Source of the DNA: an uncultured Prevotella sp.
Lineage (GTDB): Bacteria; Bacteroidota; Bacteroidia; Bacteroidales; Bacteroidaceae
NCBI GenBank assembly: GCA_934281565.1
Contig: CAKQXI010000045.1
Coordinates: 1-14,756 of the forward strand
Length of the DNA: 14,756 nucleotides
Direction: 5' to 3'
Position numbers and translations under genes: made by a program. Below, in pieces: positions 7,151 through 13,587 of the stretch (the first letter of the stretch is position 1; each line of letters starts with the position of its first letter). A model generated the notes under the pieces. The model saw only the letters and a program-made list of their open reading frames with translations, did not search any database and was not told the origin of the DNA.

Positions 7151-8203
7151 ATGACACAAAATCATATAGAACAAACAGATTGGCAAGACTTTGCCCAGCA
7201 TTTTCCTCTCTATGAACAATTAAGAGGAAAGACGATAGCTATCACGGGAGCAACGGGCTTGTTGGGGCGTTGCATGGTTCATTGTCTCTTGACTTTAAAC
7301 CACCTAAAGGACTTAAATCTCAAGATTGTAGTCATCGTAAGAAATATAGAGAAAGCCCAGCATATCTTCAATAATTCTCCTATTATATATAAGGTACATG
7401 TTATATATAAGGTACATGATTTCTGCCAACAAGAAAGACTTGATATGGATGTTCCAATAGATTACCTTATCCATTTTGCCAGTCCTACAGCCTCACAATA
7501 TTTTGTGACCAAGCCTGTAGAGACAATGCTCACTGGCTTACATGGAACCGAGCAGATACTAAACTTTGCCAAGGAACAATCTATGACTTCACTTGTCAAT
7601 GTATCCTCACTTGAGGTCTATGGTACTGTTTATGATGATGAAGTAGCTTTGACCGAAGACAAGCAAGGCTATATTGACCCAATGCAGGCAAGAAGCAGCT
7701 ATCCGATAGCCAAAAGAGCTATGGAATGTATGTGCCATGCCTATGCCAAGGAATATGGAGTACATACAAAAGTCGCACGATTGGCACAGACCTTTGGAGC
7801 TGGTGTTAGCAAGGATGACAACCGAGTGTTCGCCCAGTTTGCCCGTAATGTCATTGCTGGTCATGACATTGTACTCCATACCACAGGTGAGTTAAGCCGT
7901 TGCTATTGTTATACCATTGATGCTATCGAAGCCATCTTATATATATTATTGAAAGGCGAGGATGGAGAGGCATATAATGTGGCTAATGAAGCTACCTATA
8001 TATCAATCATTGACTTGGCTCGCTTCCTCTGCAAGAACTTCAATCCACAGATTAAGCCTATCATAGAGCTGAAAGATGGCATGGGCTATTCACCTATGAC
8101 CAAGTTACGGCTATCATGTGACAAAATTCACCAATTAGGCTGGACACCAAGGTATGACTTACAAACCATGTTTGAGAAATTGATACAATCATTAAAGTTA
8201 TGA
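7151..8203 (+). CDS. Extended SDR, NAD(P)-dependent epimerase/dehydratase family
   Basis: A 350-residue Rossmann-fold enzyme with GATGLLG (33-39), an HFASP block (108-112), NVSSLEVYG (150-158) and the catalytic YPIAK (Y184, K188). The nearest familiar relatives are UDP-glucuronate decarboxylase and dTDP-glucose dehydratase-type proteins. Its place 11 nt after an IspD/TarI-like gene suggests it acts on the CDP-linked product or its precursor, by reduction or epimerisation. A cytidylyltransferase plus reductase pair making CDP-arabinitol is known in pneumococcal capsule type 17F. The substrate here is not determined. An exact 18-bp tandem duplication (7383-7418) adds six in-frame residues (IYKVHV then IYKVHD, 79-90), in a region that should be surface-exposed between early Rossmann elements. 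Its stop overlaps the next start as ATGA, implying translational coupling. Confidence 0.85.
   Translation: MTQNHIEQTDWQDFAQHFPLYEQLRGKTIAITGATGLLGRCMVHCLLTLNHLKDLNLKIVVIVRNIEKAQHIFNNSPIIYKVHVIYKVHDFCQQERLDMDVPIDYLIHFASPTASQYFVTKPVETMLTGLHGTEQILNFAKEQSMTSLVNVSSLEVYGTVYDDEVALTEDKQGYIDPMQARSSYPIAKRAMECMCHAYAKEYGVHTKVARLAQTFGAGVSKDDNRVFAQFARNVIAGHDIVLHTTGELSRCYCYTIDAIEAILYILLKGEDGEAYNVANEATYISIIDLARFLCKNFNPQIKPIIELKDGMGYSPMTKLRLSCDKIHQLGWTPRYDLQTMFEKLIQSLKL
7383..7418 (+). repeat. Perfect 18-bp tandem duplication inside the SDR gene
   Basis: Bases 7383-7400 and 7401-7418 are identical (TTATATATAAGGTACATG twice). Since 18 is a multiple of three the frame is kept, giving two copies of IYKVH. It looks like a recent slippage duplication. 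Confidence 0.95.
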
Positions 8204-9126
8204 CTTCCATATTAAAAAGAATATATAAGAGCACCATCGGGATCTATGAGCGCAAGGACCTTGCAAGTTGGAATACCACACCCACTTCCACTGTTCCTAT
8301 TTATGGTATCTACCATATCTTTTGTGATGCCAACTGGGAAGAAATGATTTGTGAGCAAATGAAGCATCTTTGCCAAAGTGGACTTTTCGATGTTAGCAAA
8401 AAGCTCTATATCAGTTGCATTGCCCGAAATGATGAAGATGTGAAAAAGCTAAAGCAAATCTTAGTAAGTTTCACATCCAACCATGCTGAGAAAATAGAGT
8501 TCGTGGCTCTTACCACCACTCCTACGCGCTTTGAGTTCCCTGCCCTTGACTATATGTTCGAGAAATCACAGAAAGAAGACTTCTATTTCTATTATTTCCA
8601 CACCAAGGGCATCACTTACCAATCATTGTCCAATACTAATGACAAAGAATATTTAGGGTTTGTAGGGAAGATAATAGCATGGCGACGGATGATGGAATAT
8701 TTCTTAATGGACAAATGGCAAGTAGCGATCAATGTCCTAAAAGCTGGTTATGATACTTATGGCTGTTATCTCTTTCCTCCATTCAAGAACAAGATGTATG
8801 CAGGTAACTTTTGGTGGACGAAGTCTACTTACTTCCGTTGTTTAAATGTGCTTGACGAAGAAACTAAGTTACATAACCGCTTCATGGCGGAAGAATGGTT
8901 GCTCAGCAAACCTGATGCCAAGTCTTTCTCTGCCTTTGATACAGTAGCCGATTTATACTTCGTTGAAATTCCTCCATCGCTCTACCAAGATGGCAAACAT
9001 TCGATATATGATGCTCTGAAGTTTTGTATCATTTATACATTTAGGAAATATCAACGGAAATGGTTTGGATACAGTTATAAGAAGCATTGCCAAGAAAGAT
9101 TCCAGCAATTAAAACAGTCGCTTTAA
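8200..9126 (+). CDS. Unassigned glycan-locus protein with HTKG motif, possible glycosyltransferase
   Basis: A 308-residue soluble protein that I cannot place firmly. It starts with ATGA overlapping the SDR stop, so it is translated with that enzyme. Visible blocks are an early strand (about 34-42), YFHTKG (132-137), a Trp/Arg-rich helix (161-173), YAGNFWW (200-206) and AEEWLL (230-235). HTKG followed by GNFWW and an acidic-Trp block recalls proteins in Bacteroidetes polysaccharide loci and the C-terminal part of RgpF-type rhamnan-synthesis proteins, which are GT-like. There is no signal peptide or membrane segment. A glycosyltransferase acting on the same glycan as its operon partners is an inference from those motifs and context. 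The last codons lie inside the terminator stem at 9102-9133. Confidence 0.75.
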   Translation: MTSILKRIYKSTIGIYERKDLASWNTTPTSTVPIYGIYHIFCDANWEEMICEQMKHLCQSGLFDVSKKLYISCIARNDEDVKKLKQILVSFTSNHAEKIEFVALTTTPTRFEFPALDYMFEKSQKEDFYFYYFHTKGITYQSLSNTNDKEYLGFVGKIIAWRRMMEYFLMDKWQVAINVLKAGYDTYGCYLFPPFKNKMYAGNFWWTKSTYFRCLNVLDEETKLHNRFMAEEWLLSKPDAKSFSAFDTVADLYFVEIPPSLYQDGKHSIYDALKFCIIYTFRKYQRKWFGYSYKKHCQERFQQLKQSL

Positions 9127-9133
9127 TTGCTGG
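9102..9133. terminator. Bidirectional intrinsic terminator between convergent operons
   Basis: CCAGCAATTAAA (9102-9113) and TTTAATTGCTGG (9122-9133) form a perfect 12-bp stem with an 8-nt loop. T-rich sequence follows on both strands (TATTTCC on plus, AATCTTTC on minus). It lies at the meeting point of two operons and includes the final codons and stop of the plus-strand gene. Confidence 0.85.
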
Positions 9134-9144
9134 TATTTCCTTTA

Positions 9145-9969
9145 TCAATCTTTAAACACCAACTTGCCTACGTGCAAGTTAACCTTATCAATGTCAGGCA
9201 ACTGCATATAGTCACCATATTGGTCACGAAGCACCTTGTCATAGTTTCCGGGCACAGGCATCTGATGTCCCTCAAACTCTAAAGTAGTCAATGGGAAAAT
9301 GTCTTTCAAACGGCGTTCTACCACAAAAGGAACGCCTAAGCCATCAAGATATACACCACCTGTCAATTTACTTATTCCCCGAAGTATTGGATAGATAATC
9401 TTTTCATTGACAGCAACCCAACGCATCACTTTCTTAACTGCAATCGTATCGGAAAGGTTCTTGCGCTTCAATATCTTATAAGTATGCCCAATCGTTTTCT
9501 CCGCCAATCGCTGCATCCACTTCGGATGCTTGTCTATTGGGAAAATATCAATATAGATGCCTCGTTCCTTGAAAATACGATCATAACCATTATTCTCATC
9601 CAACACAGAACGGCGATCTCTTAACTTGGCATACTGAAAGAAATAATGTTCATCTGTATTCCTGCATTGCAAAGCCATCGTGCTATCCAATTCCTGAGGC
9701 AGTATCTCAATCATCTTCAGATAATCTTCTCTTAGCATCTGCACATCCATATCATCATCCCAAGGGATGAAACCCTGATGGCGCACAGCCCCTATCAATG
9801 TGCCACCTATCAGCCAATAAGGAATGTCATGCTTCTTGCAGATGGCATCAAAAGCAAGTAGCAAGTCCATCATTCGATGTTGTTGCTTACGGAGTTGAGA
9901 ACCTTCTGGATTGAACCGTTCCTTTAGTTCTTCCTTGCTATATTGTCTATTGTCTTGCTTGTTCATCAT
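9145..9969 (-). CDS. LicD-family phosphotransferase
   Basis: A 274-residue LicD/fukutin-family protein. These enzymes transfer phosphocholine or a phospho-polyol from a CDP donor to a sugar. The core is intact: LIGGTLIGAVRH (53-64), PWDDDMDV (69-76) holding the metal-binding aspartates, then IDIFP after about residue 130. The reading frame extends to 9996, but ATG 9969 is preferred: it overlaps the flippase stop as ATGA and follows a GAGAAAGAA stretch. ATG 9966 is also possible. It is last in the acyltransferase-flippase-LicD operon. No choline uptake or activation genes (licA, licB, licC) are present, whereas an IspD/TarI-like cytidylyltransferase is, so a CDP-polyol is the likelier donor. 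That assignment is inference. Confidence 0.9.
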   Translation of the reverse strand: MMNKQDNRQYSKEELKERFNPEGSQLRKQQHRMMDLLLAFDAICKKHDIPYWLIGGTLIGAVRHQGFIPWDDDMDVQMLREDYLKMIEILPQELDSTMALQCRNTDEHYFFQYAKLRDRRSVLDENNGYDRIFKERGIYIDIFPIDKHPKWMQRLAEKTIGHTYKILKRKNLSDTIAVKKVMRWVAVNEKIIYPILRGISKLTGGVYLDGLGVPFVVERRLKDIFPLTTLEFEGHQMPVPGNYDKVLRDQYGDYMQLPDIDKVNLHVGKLVFKD

Positions 9970-11402
9970 TTCTTTCTCAAAATAAAATTGATACATTCAT
10001 CCAATATCTTGACCTTGGCTATTTTCATGACGAAATAATATAAACCTGCTGCTATAACTATCCTTGCCAAGAGTAATAACACTAAGTTTTCTATGGGCAT
10101 TGTCACCAGATAAGTAACCAACATAACCAACAATGCGGTCAAAAAGAAAGGGCAAATATCTTTCATAAAGTCCAATGGCTTGTAACCGATGAAACGGTAA
10201 GACAATCCATACCAAATAAACATCCAGACAATGATTAACGACACGTATGTATAGACCATCACATGGATGCCATACCGCCAAAGAAGCAGCATCAAGACAA
10301 TCTGGACTATGCTCAATGAAACTGTACACTTGAAATAAACGCCCGACTTGCCCTTGCTGATAACCACATTGGAGAACAAGGTGTACAAAGGCATCACAGA
10401 GCCACCGATACACAACAACCTCAGTATCTCAGCACTCGATTGCCATTTCTCTGTCAATGTAATGATGATGAACTCATTCGACACCAATCCTAAGCCAAAG
10501 AGCAATGGGAAAGAAAGAAAAGCTATAAACCGAACCATCTTACGAAAAGCATTCAATTGGCGTTCTTTATCTCCCGATAAGTCTACCAACACTGGTTGGA
10601 TAACGGGATTGAGCATTCCTTGCAAAAGCAAGTAGCACTTCGAGTTCCATTGATAGGCTTGGTTATAGCTACCTGTTACCGCAGTGGTATAGAAACGCCC
10701 CAAGAGGATATTCATTACGTTGTCATTTATCTTGGTGGCTATTGTCGTAGCTGCTATCTTGAAGCTGAAAGGGAACATTGTCTTGACTGGCACAAAGTCT
10801 ATCTTCCATGAGGGTCGCCACCTTGAATAATGCCACACCATCAATGTATTCAAGCCTACATAAATAACTCCTTGTGTTGCCAACGACCAATAAGCAAAGC
10901 CTTTCCATGCCATCACCGCTCCTATCGTACTCGAGACCAATACCGCCATGATGCTTGCCTTGGCTTGCTGCTTCACCATTAAGTTCTTAAAAAGATAAGC
11001 TGCCTGTGCCGTTCCCAAACTTGAGAAAAGTATATTGACAAACGCCAATCGGCACAATGCTACCAGTCGCTCATCATGATAAAACTCTGCTATAAACGGA
11101 GCACAGAAGAAAAGGATGACATACAAGCTGCTGCCCACGATGATGTTAAACCAGAATACGGAATTATAGTCATTCGGAGTAGGGTTCTTCAAATTGCCTA
11201 TTGCAGAAGCAAAGCCACTATTCTGCAAGGCTATGGCTATCAAGGGGAAGACATTAATCATTGCCATCATGCCAAAGTCTGCCTTGGATAGTAATCTTCC
11301 AAGGACAATGCCAAACACCAGACCGATGAGTTGCATCGCCCCATTGTTCATTGCTCCCCAAAAGAGTCCCTTTGCCGTTTTCTCTTTCAATGTCTCTGCC
11401 AT
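9966..11402 (-). CDS. Wzx-type polysaccharide flippase (MOP superfamily)
   Basis: A 478-residue polytopic inner-membrane protein with about 12-14 hydrophobic segments, typical of MOP/Polysacc_synt flippases that move undecaprenyl-linked oligosaccharides to the periplasm. The N-terminus has the usual GLFWGAMNNG (12-21) and GIVLGRLLSKADFGMMAM (31-48) blocks. The charged residues and long central segment fit the family, and the length is normal. It starts 3 nt after the acyltransferase stop and its stop overlaps the LicD start, so the three genes form one tight operon. No Wzy polymerase was recognised beside it, although one of the DUF6080 proteins could fill that role. The substrate is unknown. 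Confidence 0.9.
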   Translation of the reverse strand: MAETLKEKTAKGLFWGAMNNGAMQLIGLVFGIVLGRLLSKADFGMMAMINVFPLIAIALQNSGFASAIGNLKNPTPNDYNSVFWFNIIVGSSLYVILFFCAPFIAEFYHDERLVALCRLAFVNILFSSLGTAQAAYLFKNLMVKQQAKASIMAVLVSSTIGAVMAWKGFAYWSLATQGVIYVGLNTLMVWHYSRWRPSWKIDFVPVKTMFPFSFKIAATTIATKINDNVMNILLGRFYTTAVTGSYNQAYQWNSKCYLLLQGMLNPVIQPVLVDLSGDKERQLNAFRKMVRFIAFLSFPLLFGLGLVSNEFIIITLTEKWQSSAEILRLLCIGGSVMPLYTLFSNVVISKGKSGVYFKCTVSLSIVQIVLMLLLWRYGIHVMVYTYVSLIIVWMFIWYGLSYRFIGYKPLDFMKDICPFFLTALLVMLVTYLVTMPIENLVLLLLARIVIAAGLYYFVMKIAKVKILDECINFILRKK

Positions 11403-11405
11403 CTC

Positions 11406-11978
11406 CTATTTCTTTTTATCAGCATCCACTTTGCTCTCAATAATCCTGCCAGGGTTACCCACTACTGTACAATTGTCCGGCACATCCTTGAATACCACAG
11501 CTCCTGCCCCTATCGTAACATGATTGCCTATATGGATACCTCCAAAGACTGTTGCCCCTGTATAAATCTTCACATCATTGCCGATGGTAGGTCGCCCACC
11601 TTTCCCATTGCCTAATGTCACCATCTGGAGGCAATAGAAATCATCGCCAATGGAGTTGGCATTGAGATAAGTGGCGTATGAATGTTCAAGATGGGCACCT
11701 TTGCCAATGCTTGGGCACCAGATGCTAAGGGTTCTTTCTGGAGGCAAGAGCCAGCTGATGAACACCGACCGATATTCTCCCATACGATAATAGAACAGGT
11801 TACGGAAAGCTCGCTCTCTCGTACAAGCCTTGATAAAGTTGAGCACCGTGGGTTGTTGGTCTTGTACCTTAAGCAAGTCGGGGTCTATCTCCTTCTTGTG
11901 AAGCAGATACAAGGCTATGTGCGGAAGCATTCTCACCGCAGATGCCGACAATATGATAGTTTGTGTTATCGGATTCAT
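11406..11978 (-). CDS. Hexapeptide-repeat acyltransferase, serine acetyltransferase-like
   Basis: A 190-residue left-handed beta-helix acyltransferase. Hexapeptide repeats run from about 108 to 168 (IGDD, TIGNDVKIYTGA, GGIHIGNHVTIGAGAVV), followed by the closing VVGNPG (172-177) typical of CysE-like and sugar O-acetyltransferases. His96 and His99 in HLEHS lie where CysE-type enzymes keep their catalytic histidine. In glycan loci such proteins usually O-acetylate sugars or polyols. They are often mislabelled serine acetyltransferase, and no cysteine-synthesis gene is near. The frame extends to 12023, but a promoter occupies 12034-12004, so ATG 11978 is chosen. It is first in the minus operon with the flippase and LicD. 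Confidence 0.85.
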   Translation of the reverse strand: MNPITQTIILSASAVRMLPHIALYLLHKKEIDPDLLKVQDQQPTVLNFIKACTRERAFRNLFYYRMGEYRSVFISWLLPPERTLSIWCPSIGKGAHLEHSYATYLNANSIGDDFYCLQMVTLGNGKGGRPTIGNDVKIYTGATVFGGIHIGNHVTIGAGAVVFKDVPDNCTVVGNPGRIIESKVDADKKK

Positions 11979-12003
11979 ACAACTTGGATGTAACAATATT
12001 CTG

Positions 12004-12034
12004 CAAAAGTAGGAAGAATTCATGAATGTACAAA
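12004..12034 (-). promoter_or_regulatory. Promoter for the acyltransferase-flippase-LicD operon
   Basis: The minus strand has TTTG at 12034-12031, a 19-nt spacer, and TACTTTTG at 12011-12004. ATG 11978 follows after 25 nt. The site lies inside the longest possible reading frame and so rules out its upstream ATG. Confidence 0.75.
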
Positions 12035-12075
12035 ATCTTTCCTTGGTATTTTGAGGCTAAAAAATGTGAAAAGAA

Positions 12076-12107
12076 TTGCTTACTTCAATATAATTACAGT
12101 ATCTTTG
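12076..12107 (+). promoter_or_regulatory. Promoter for the DUF3298 lipoprotein gene
   Basis: TTG at 12076-12078, a 21-nt spacer, and TATCTTTG at 12100-12107. It diverges from the promoter at 12004-12034 with about 40 nt between the two -33 elements. The leader to ATG 12170 is about 55-60 nt and A-rich. Confidence 0.7.
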
Positions 12108-12169
12108 CAAACGGAAGGTGGAACGAATCGCCTCCAAAACAGAATATTAACATCCATAACACAAAATTT

Positions 12170-13054
12170 ATGATGAAGAAATTGCAATTATCTGTCATAC
12201 TGTTGAGTGTAATCGCCTTGGCATTCACTGGTTGCAAGGCAAGCTCCTCTAAATCTGCTGCCATTGCTGACTCTACGCAAGCTAACAATGCCGAGACCTT
12301 GGTTACTGATAGCTTTGTATCTATCCAGAAAGGAGATTCCTCGCTCTCTTGTAAGGTGATTGTTGATTACCCTACGGAACCTGATTCTCTTTCCATGGCT
12401 GTTCGTGAATATATCAGCCAGGAGTTAGCCAAGAATTATCTTCCTTATTCCGACGAAGAAAGTGTTGCCAACAAGTATCCTAAATTCTCTGGCGACTTAT
12501 CCAAAGGACAAGCGCTTGTTGACTATTATGGGAAAGGCAACTTCAAGTATCTCAAGGAGGAACAAGCAGGAATAGAACCTTTGGCCGCTGTTAAACCATC
12601 CTTGGAGTATGAAGCTGAGATTCGTAAGATTGGCGAAACAGCTACGTATATCACCTACAAGACTTTCACCTATAATTATCAGGCTGGTGCCCATGGCGCT
12701 ACCACTGAATACGCTGTCAATATCAACAAGGCGACAAGAAAGGTGATGGCACAGACTGTTGATACTTTGAAAGTCAAGGAAATGCAGCCACTCTTGCGTA
12801 AAGGTGTACTAAGCTATTTTAAGGAAAGAGGTGAAAAAGAGGTAAACGAGAAGAACCTCAATGAATATCTCTTTATTGAGAATGGCATCATCCCTATGCC
12901 TACCAAGACTCCTTTCTTGGCAAAAGACGGTGTTCACTTCATTTACCAGCAATATGAGATTGGAGCATACGCCATCGGCATGGTATCATTCGTTATACCT
13001 TATTCTGACATCAAACCGTATTTGACTGCCGAAGCCCTTAAGTTGACAAAATAG
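12170..13054 (+). CDS. DUF3298/RsiV-like lipoprotein
   Basis: A 294-residue secreted lipoprotein. The N-terminus has lysines 3 and 4, a hydrophobic core (6-19) and a lipobox-like AFTGC with Cys22, followed by a Ser-rich linker. The rest fits the DUF4163/DUF3298 architecture shared with the extracytoplasmic part of RsiV. Key C-terminal features are the YNYQAGAHG block, the FIYQQYEIGAYAIG stretch and the closing VIPYSDIKPYL. In RsiV this fold binds lysozyme; for Bacteroidetes lipoproteins the ligand is unknown, and no sigma factor lies nearby. The frame could start at 12026, but a promoter occupies 12076-12107, so ATG 12170 (or 12173) is the start. It is monocistronic and ends before a terminator at 13115-13152. 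Its link to the glycan genes is only positional. Confidence 0.85.
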   Translation: MMKKLQLSVILLSVIALAFTGCKASSSKSAAIADSTQANNAETLVTDSFVSIQKGDSSLSCKVIVDYPTEPDSLSMAVREYISQELAKNYLPYSDEESVANKYPKFSGDLSKGQALVDYYGKGNFKYLKEEQAGIEPLAAVKPSLEYEAEIRKIGETATYITYKTFTYNYQAGAHGATTEYAVNINKATRKVMAQTVDTLKVKEMQPLLRKGVLSYFKERGEKEVNEKNLNEYLFIENGIIPMPTKTPFLAKDGVHFIYQQYEIGAYAIGMVSFVIPYSDIKPYLTAEALKLTK

Positions 13055-13114
13055 TCATTGCCAGCTCCAAATCTTCATTTGAATATGTAAATCTGCATAA
13101 CTTGCAGAAGAAGC

Positions 13115-13152
13115 AAAGCCCCAGTCGTTCTTTATAGAATAGCTGGGGTTTC
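13115..13152 (+). terminator. Intrinsic terminator after the DUF3298 gene
   Basis: CCCCAG (13119-13124) pairs with CTGGGG (13143-13148), extended by a G-T wobble and A-T pairs outward. An inner TTCT/AGAA helix (13128-13131 with 13136-13139) extends it, and TTTCTTATTCT follows. It lies 60 nt after the lipoprotein stop. Confidence 0.8.
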
Positions 13153-13191
13153 TTATTCTATTGCAGAATACCTATAAAGTGTGTCAGTTGC

Positions 13192-13282
13192 ATCGGTATA
13201 GCGATGAAGCTTGATCGGTAGTAGCGACGGAGCTTGGTCGCTATTAGCGACGAGGGCTGATCGGTAGTAGCGACTAAATCTT
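13192..13282 (+). repeat. Four tandem copies of a 22-23-nt repeat
   Basis: Units at 13192-13213, 13214-13236, 13237-13259 and 13260-13282 share an ATCGGTA..TAGCGAC core (third copy GTCGCTATTAGCGAC). The first unit is 22 nt and the rest 23 nt. The third contains a perfect GTCGCT/AGCGAC hairpin (13237-13251), and the others have a degenerate form of it. The array sits about 30 nt upstream of the -33 element of the fimbrillin promoter. It is not a CRISPR array, since there are no spacers. It could be a binding-site array or a slippage-prone intergenic repeat. Confidence 0.8.
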
Positions 13283-13299
13283 ACTGCCAGTATGCTATT

Positions 13300-13323
13300 T
13301 TCTTGCTCATATTCTTGCTGATA
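13300..13323 (+). repeat. 12-nt direct repeat at the fimbrillin -33 region
   Basis: TTCTTGCTCATA (13300-13311) and TTCTTGCTGATA (13312-13323) differ at one base. The second copy contains the -33 TTG. The adjacent duplicate one turn upstream could be an activator site or a slippage product. Confidence 0.6.
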
Positions 13324-13345
13324 CCAATTCTTTTTGCTACTTTTG
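13315..13345 (+). promoter_or_regulatory. Promoter for the Mfa-like fimbrillin leader
   Basis: TTG at 13315-13317, a 20-nt spacer, then TACTTTTG at 13338-13345. Spacing and a shared TCTTG match the leftward promoter at 54-84. Transcription would begin a few bases downstream, inside the sequence shared with the left repeat, giving a leader of about 415 nt. Confidence 0.65.
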
Positions 13346-13379
13346 CACCGTCATTTCATGGATGGCTGGCAATGAGTTG
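13342..13379 (+). repeat. Right copy of the inverted promoter-leader repeat
   Basis: This 38-nt stretch is the inverted partner of 57-21: a 20-nt identical core from the -7 TTTG onward, then three substitutions and a 1-nt indel, then an identical AATGAGTTG. Beyond it the two sequences diverge. It forms the first bases of the fimbrillin leader RNA. Confidence 0.85.
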
Positions 13380-13506
13380 TACGGCGTAAATCCTTGTTTT
13401 GGCTCTATTTATAAGAAACGGTGTTTGCTACGTTTACTTCTGATATGTTGAAACTTAGGAACTTTCAAACGATTTTCAGAGGAAGATGATGGTAGATGTC
13501 TGCAAA

Positions 13507-13587
13507 AACGTGTATATATAACACGGCACAAGTGCGCCCTTTCGCAAGGAGGGGTGTACTCTGTGTTACATACATATATACCTCGTT
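13507..13587 (+). other. Long imperfect hairpin in the fimbrillin 5' leader
   Basis: Nested helices pair 13507-13510 with 13584-13587, 13512-13519 with 13574-13581, 13527-13530 with 13562-13565, and 13531-13539 with 13552-13560 (nine pairs including two G-T). The 12-nt loop, 13540-13551, ends in AAGGAG, a Shine-Dalgarno-like sequence. The structure sits about 170 nt downstream of the promoter and 180 nt before the fimbrillin start. No known riboswitch class was recognised. It could be a cis-regulatory RNA or part of a dispersed intergenic element. Confidence 0.5.

Noticed and set aside
11406..11978. Cysteine-biosynthesis serine acetyltransferase (cysE)
   Set aside because: The hexapeptide core is CysE-like, but the gene is in an operon with a flippase and LicD and has no cysteine-synthesis neighbour. 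A glycan O-acyltransferase is more likely.
13192..13282. Possible CRISPR array
   Set aside because: The units are directly adjacent with no unique spacers, and no cas genes are nearby. It is a simple tandem repeat.
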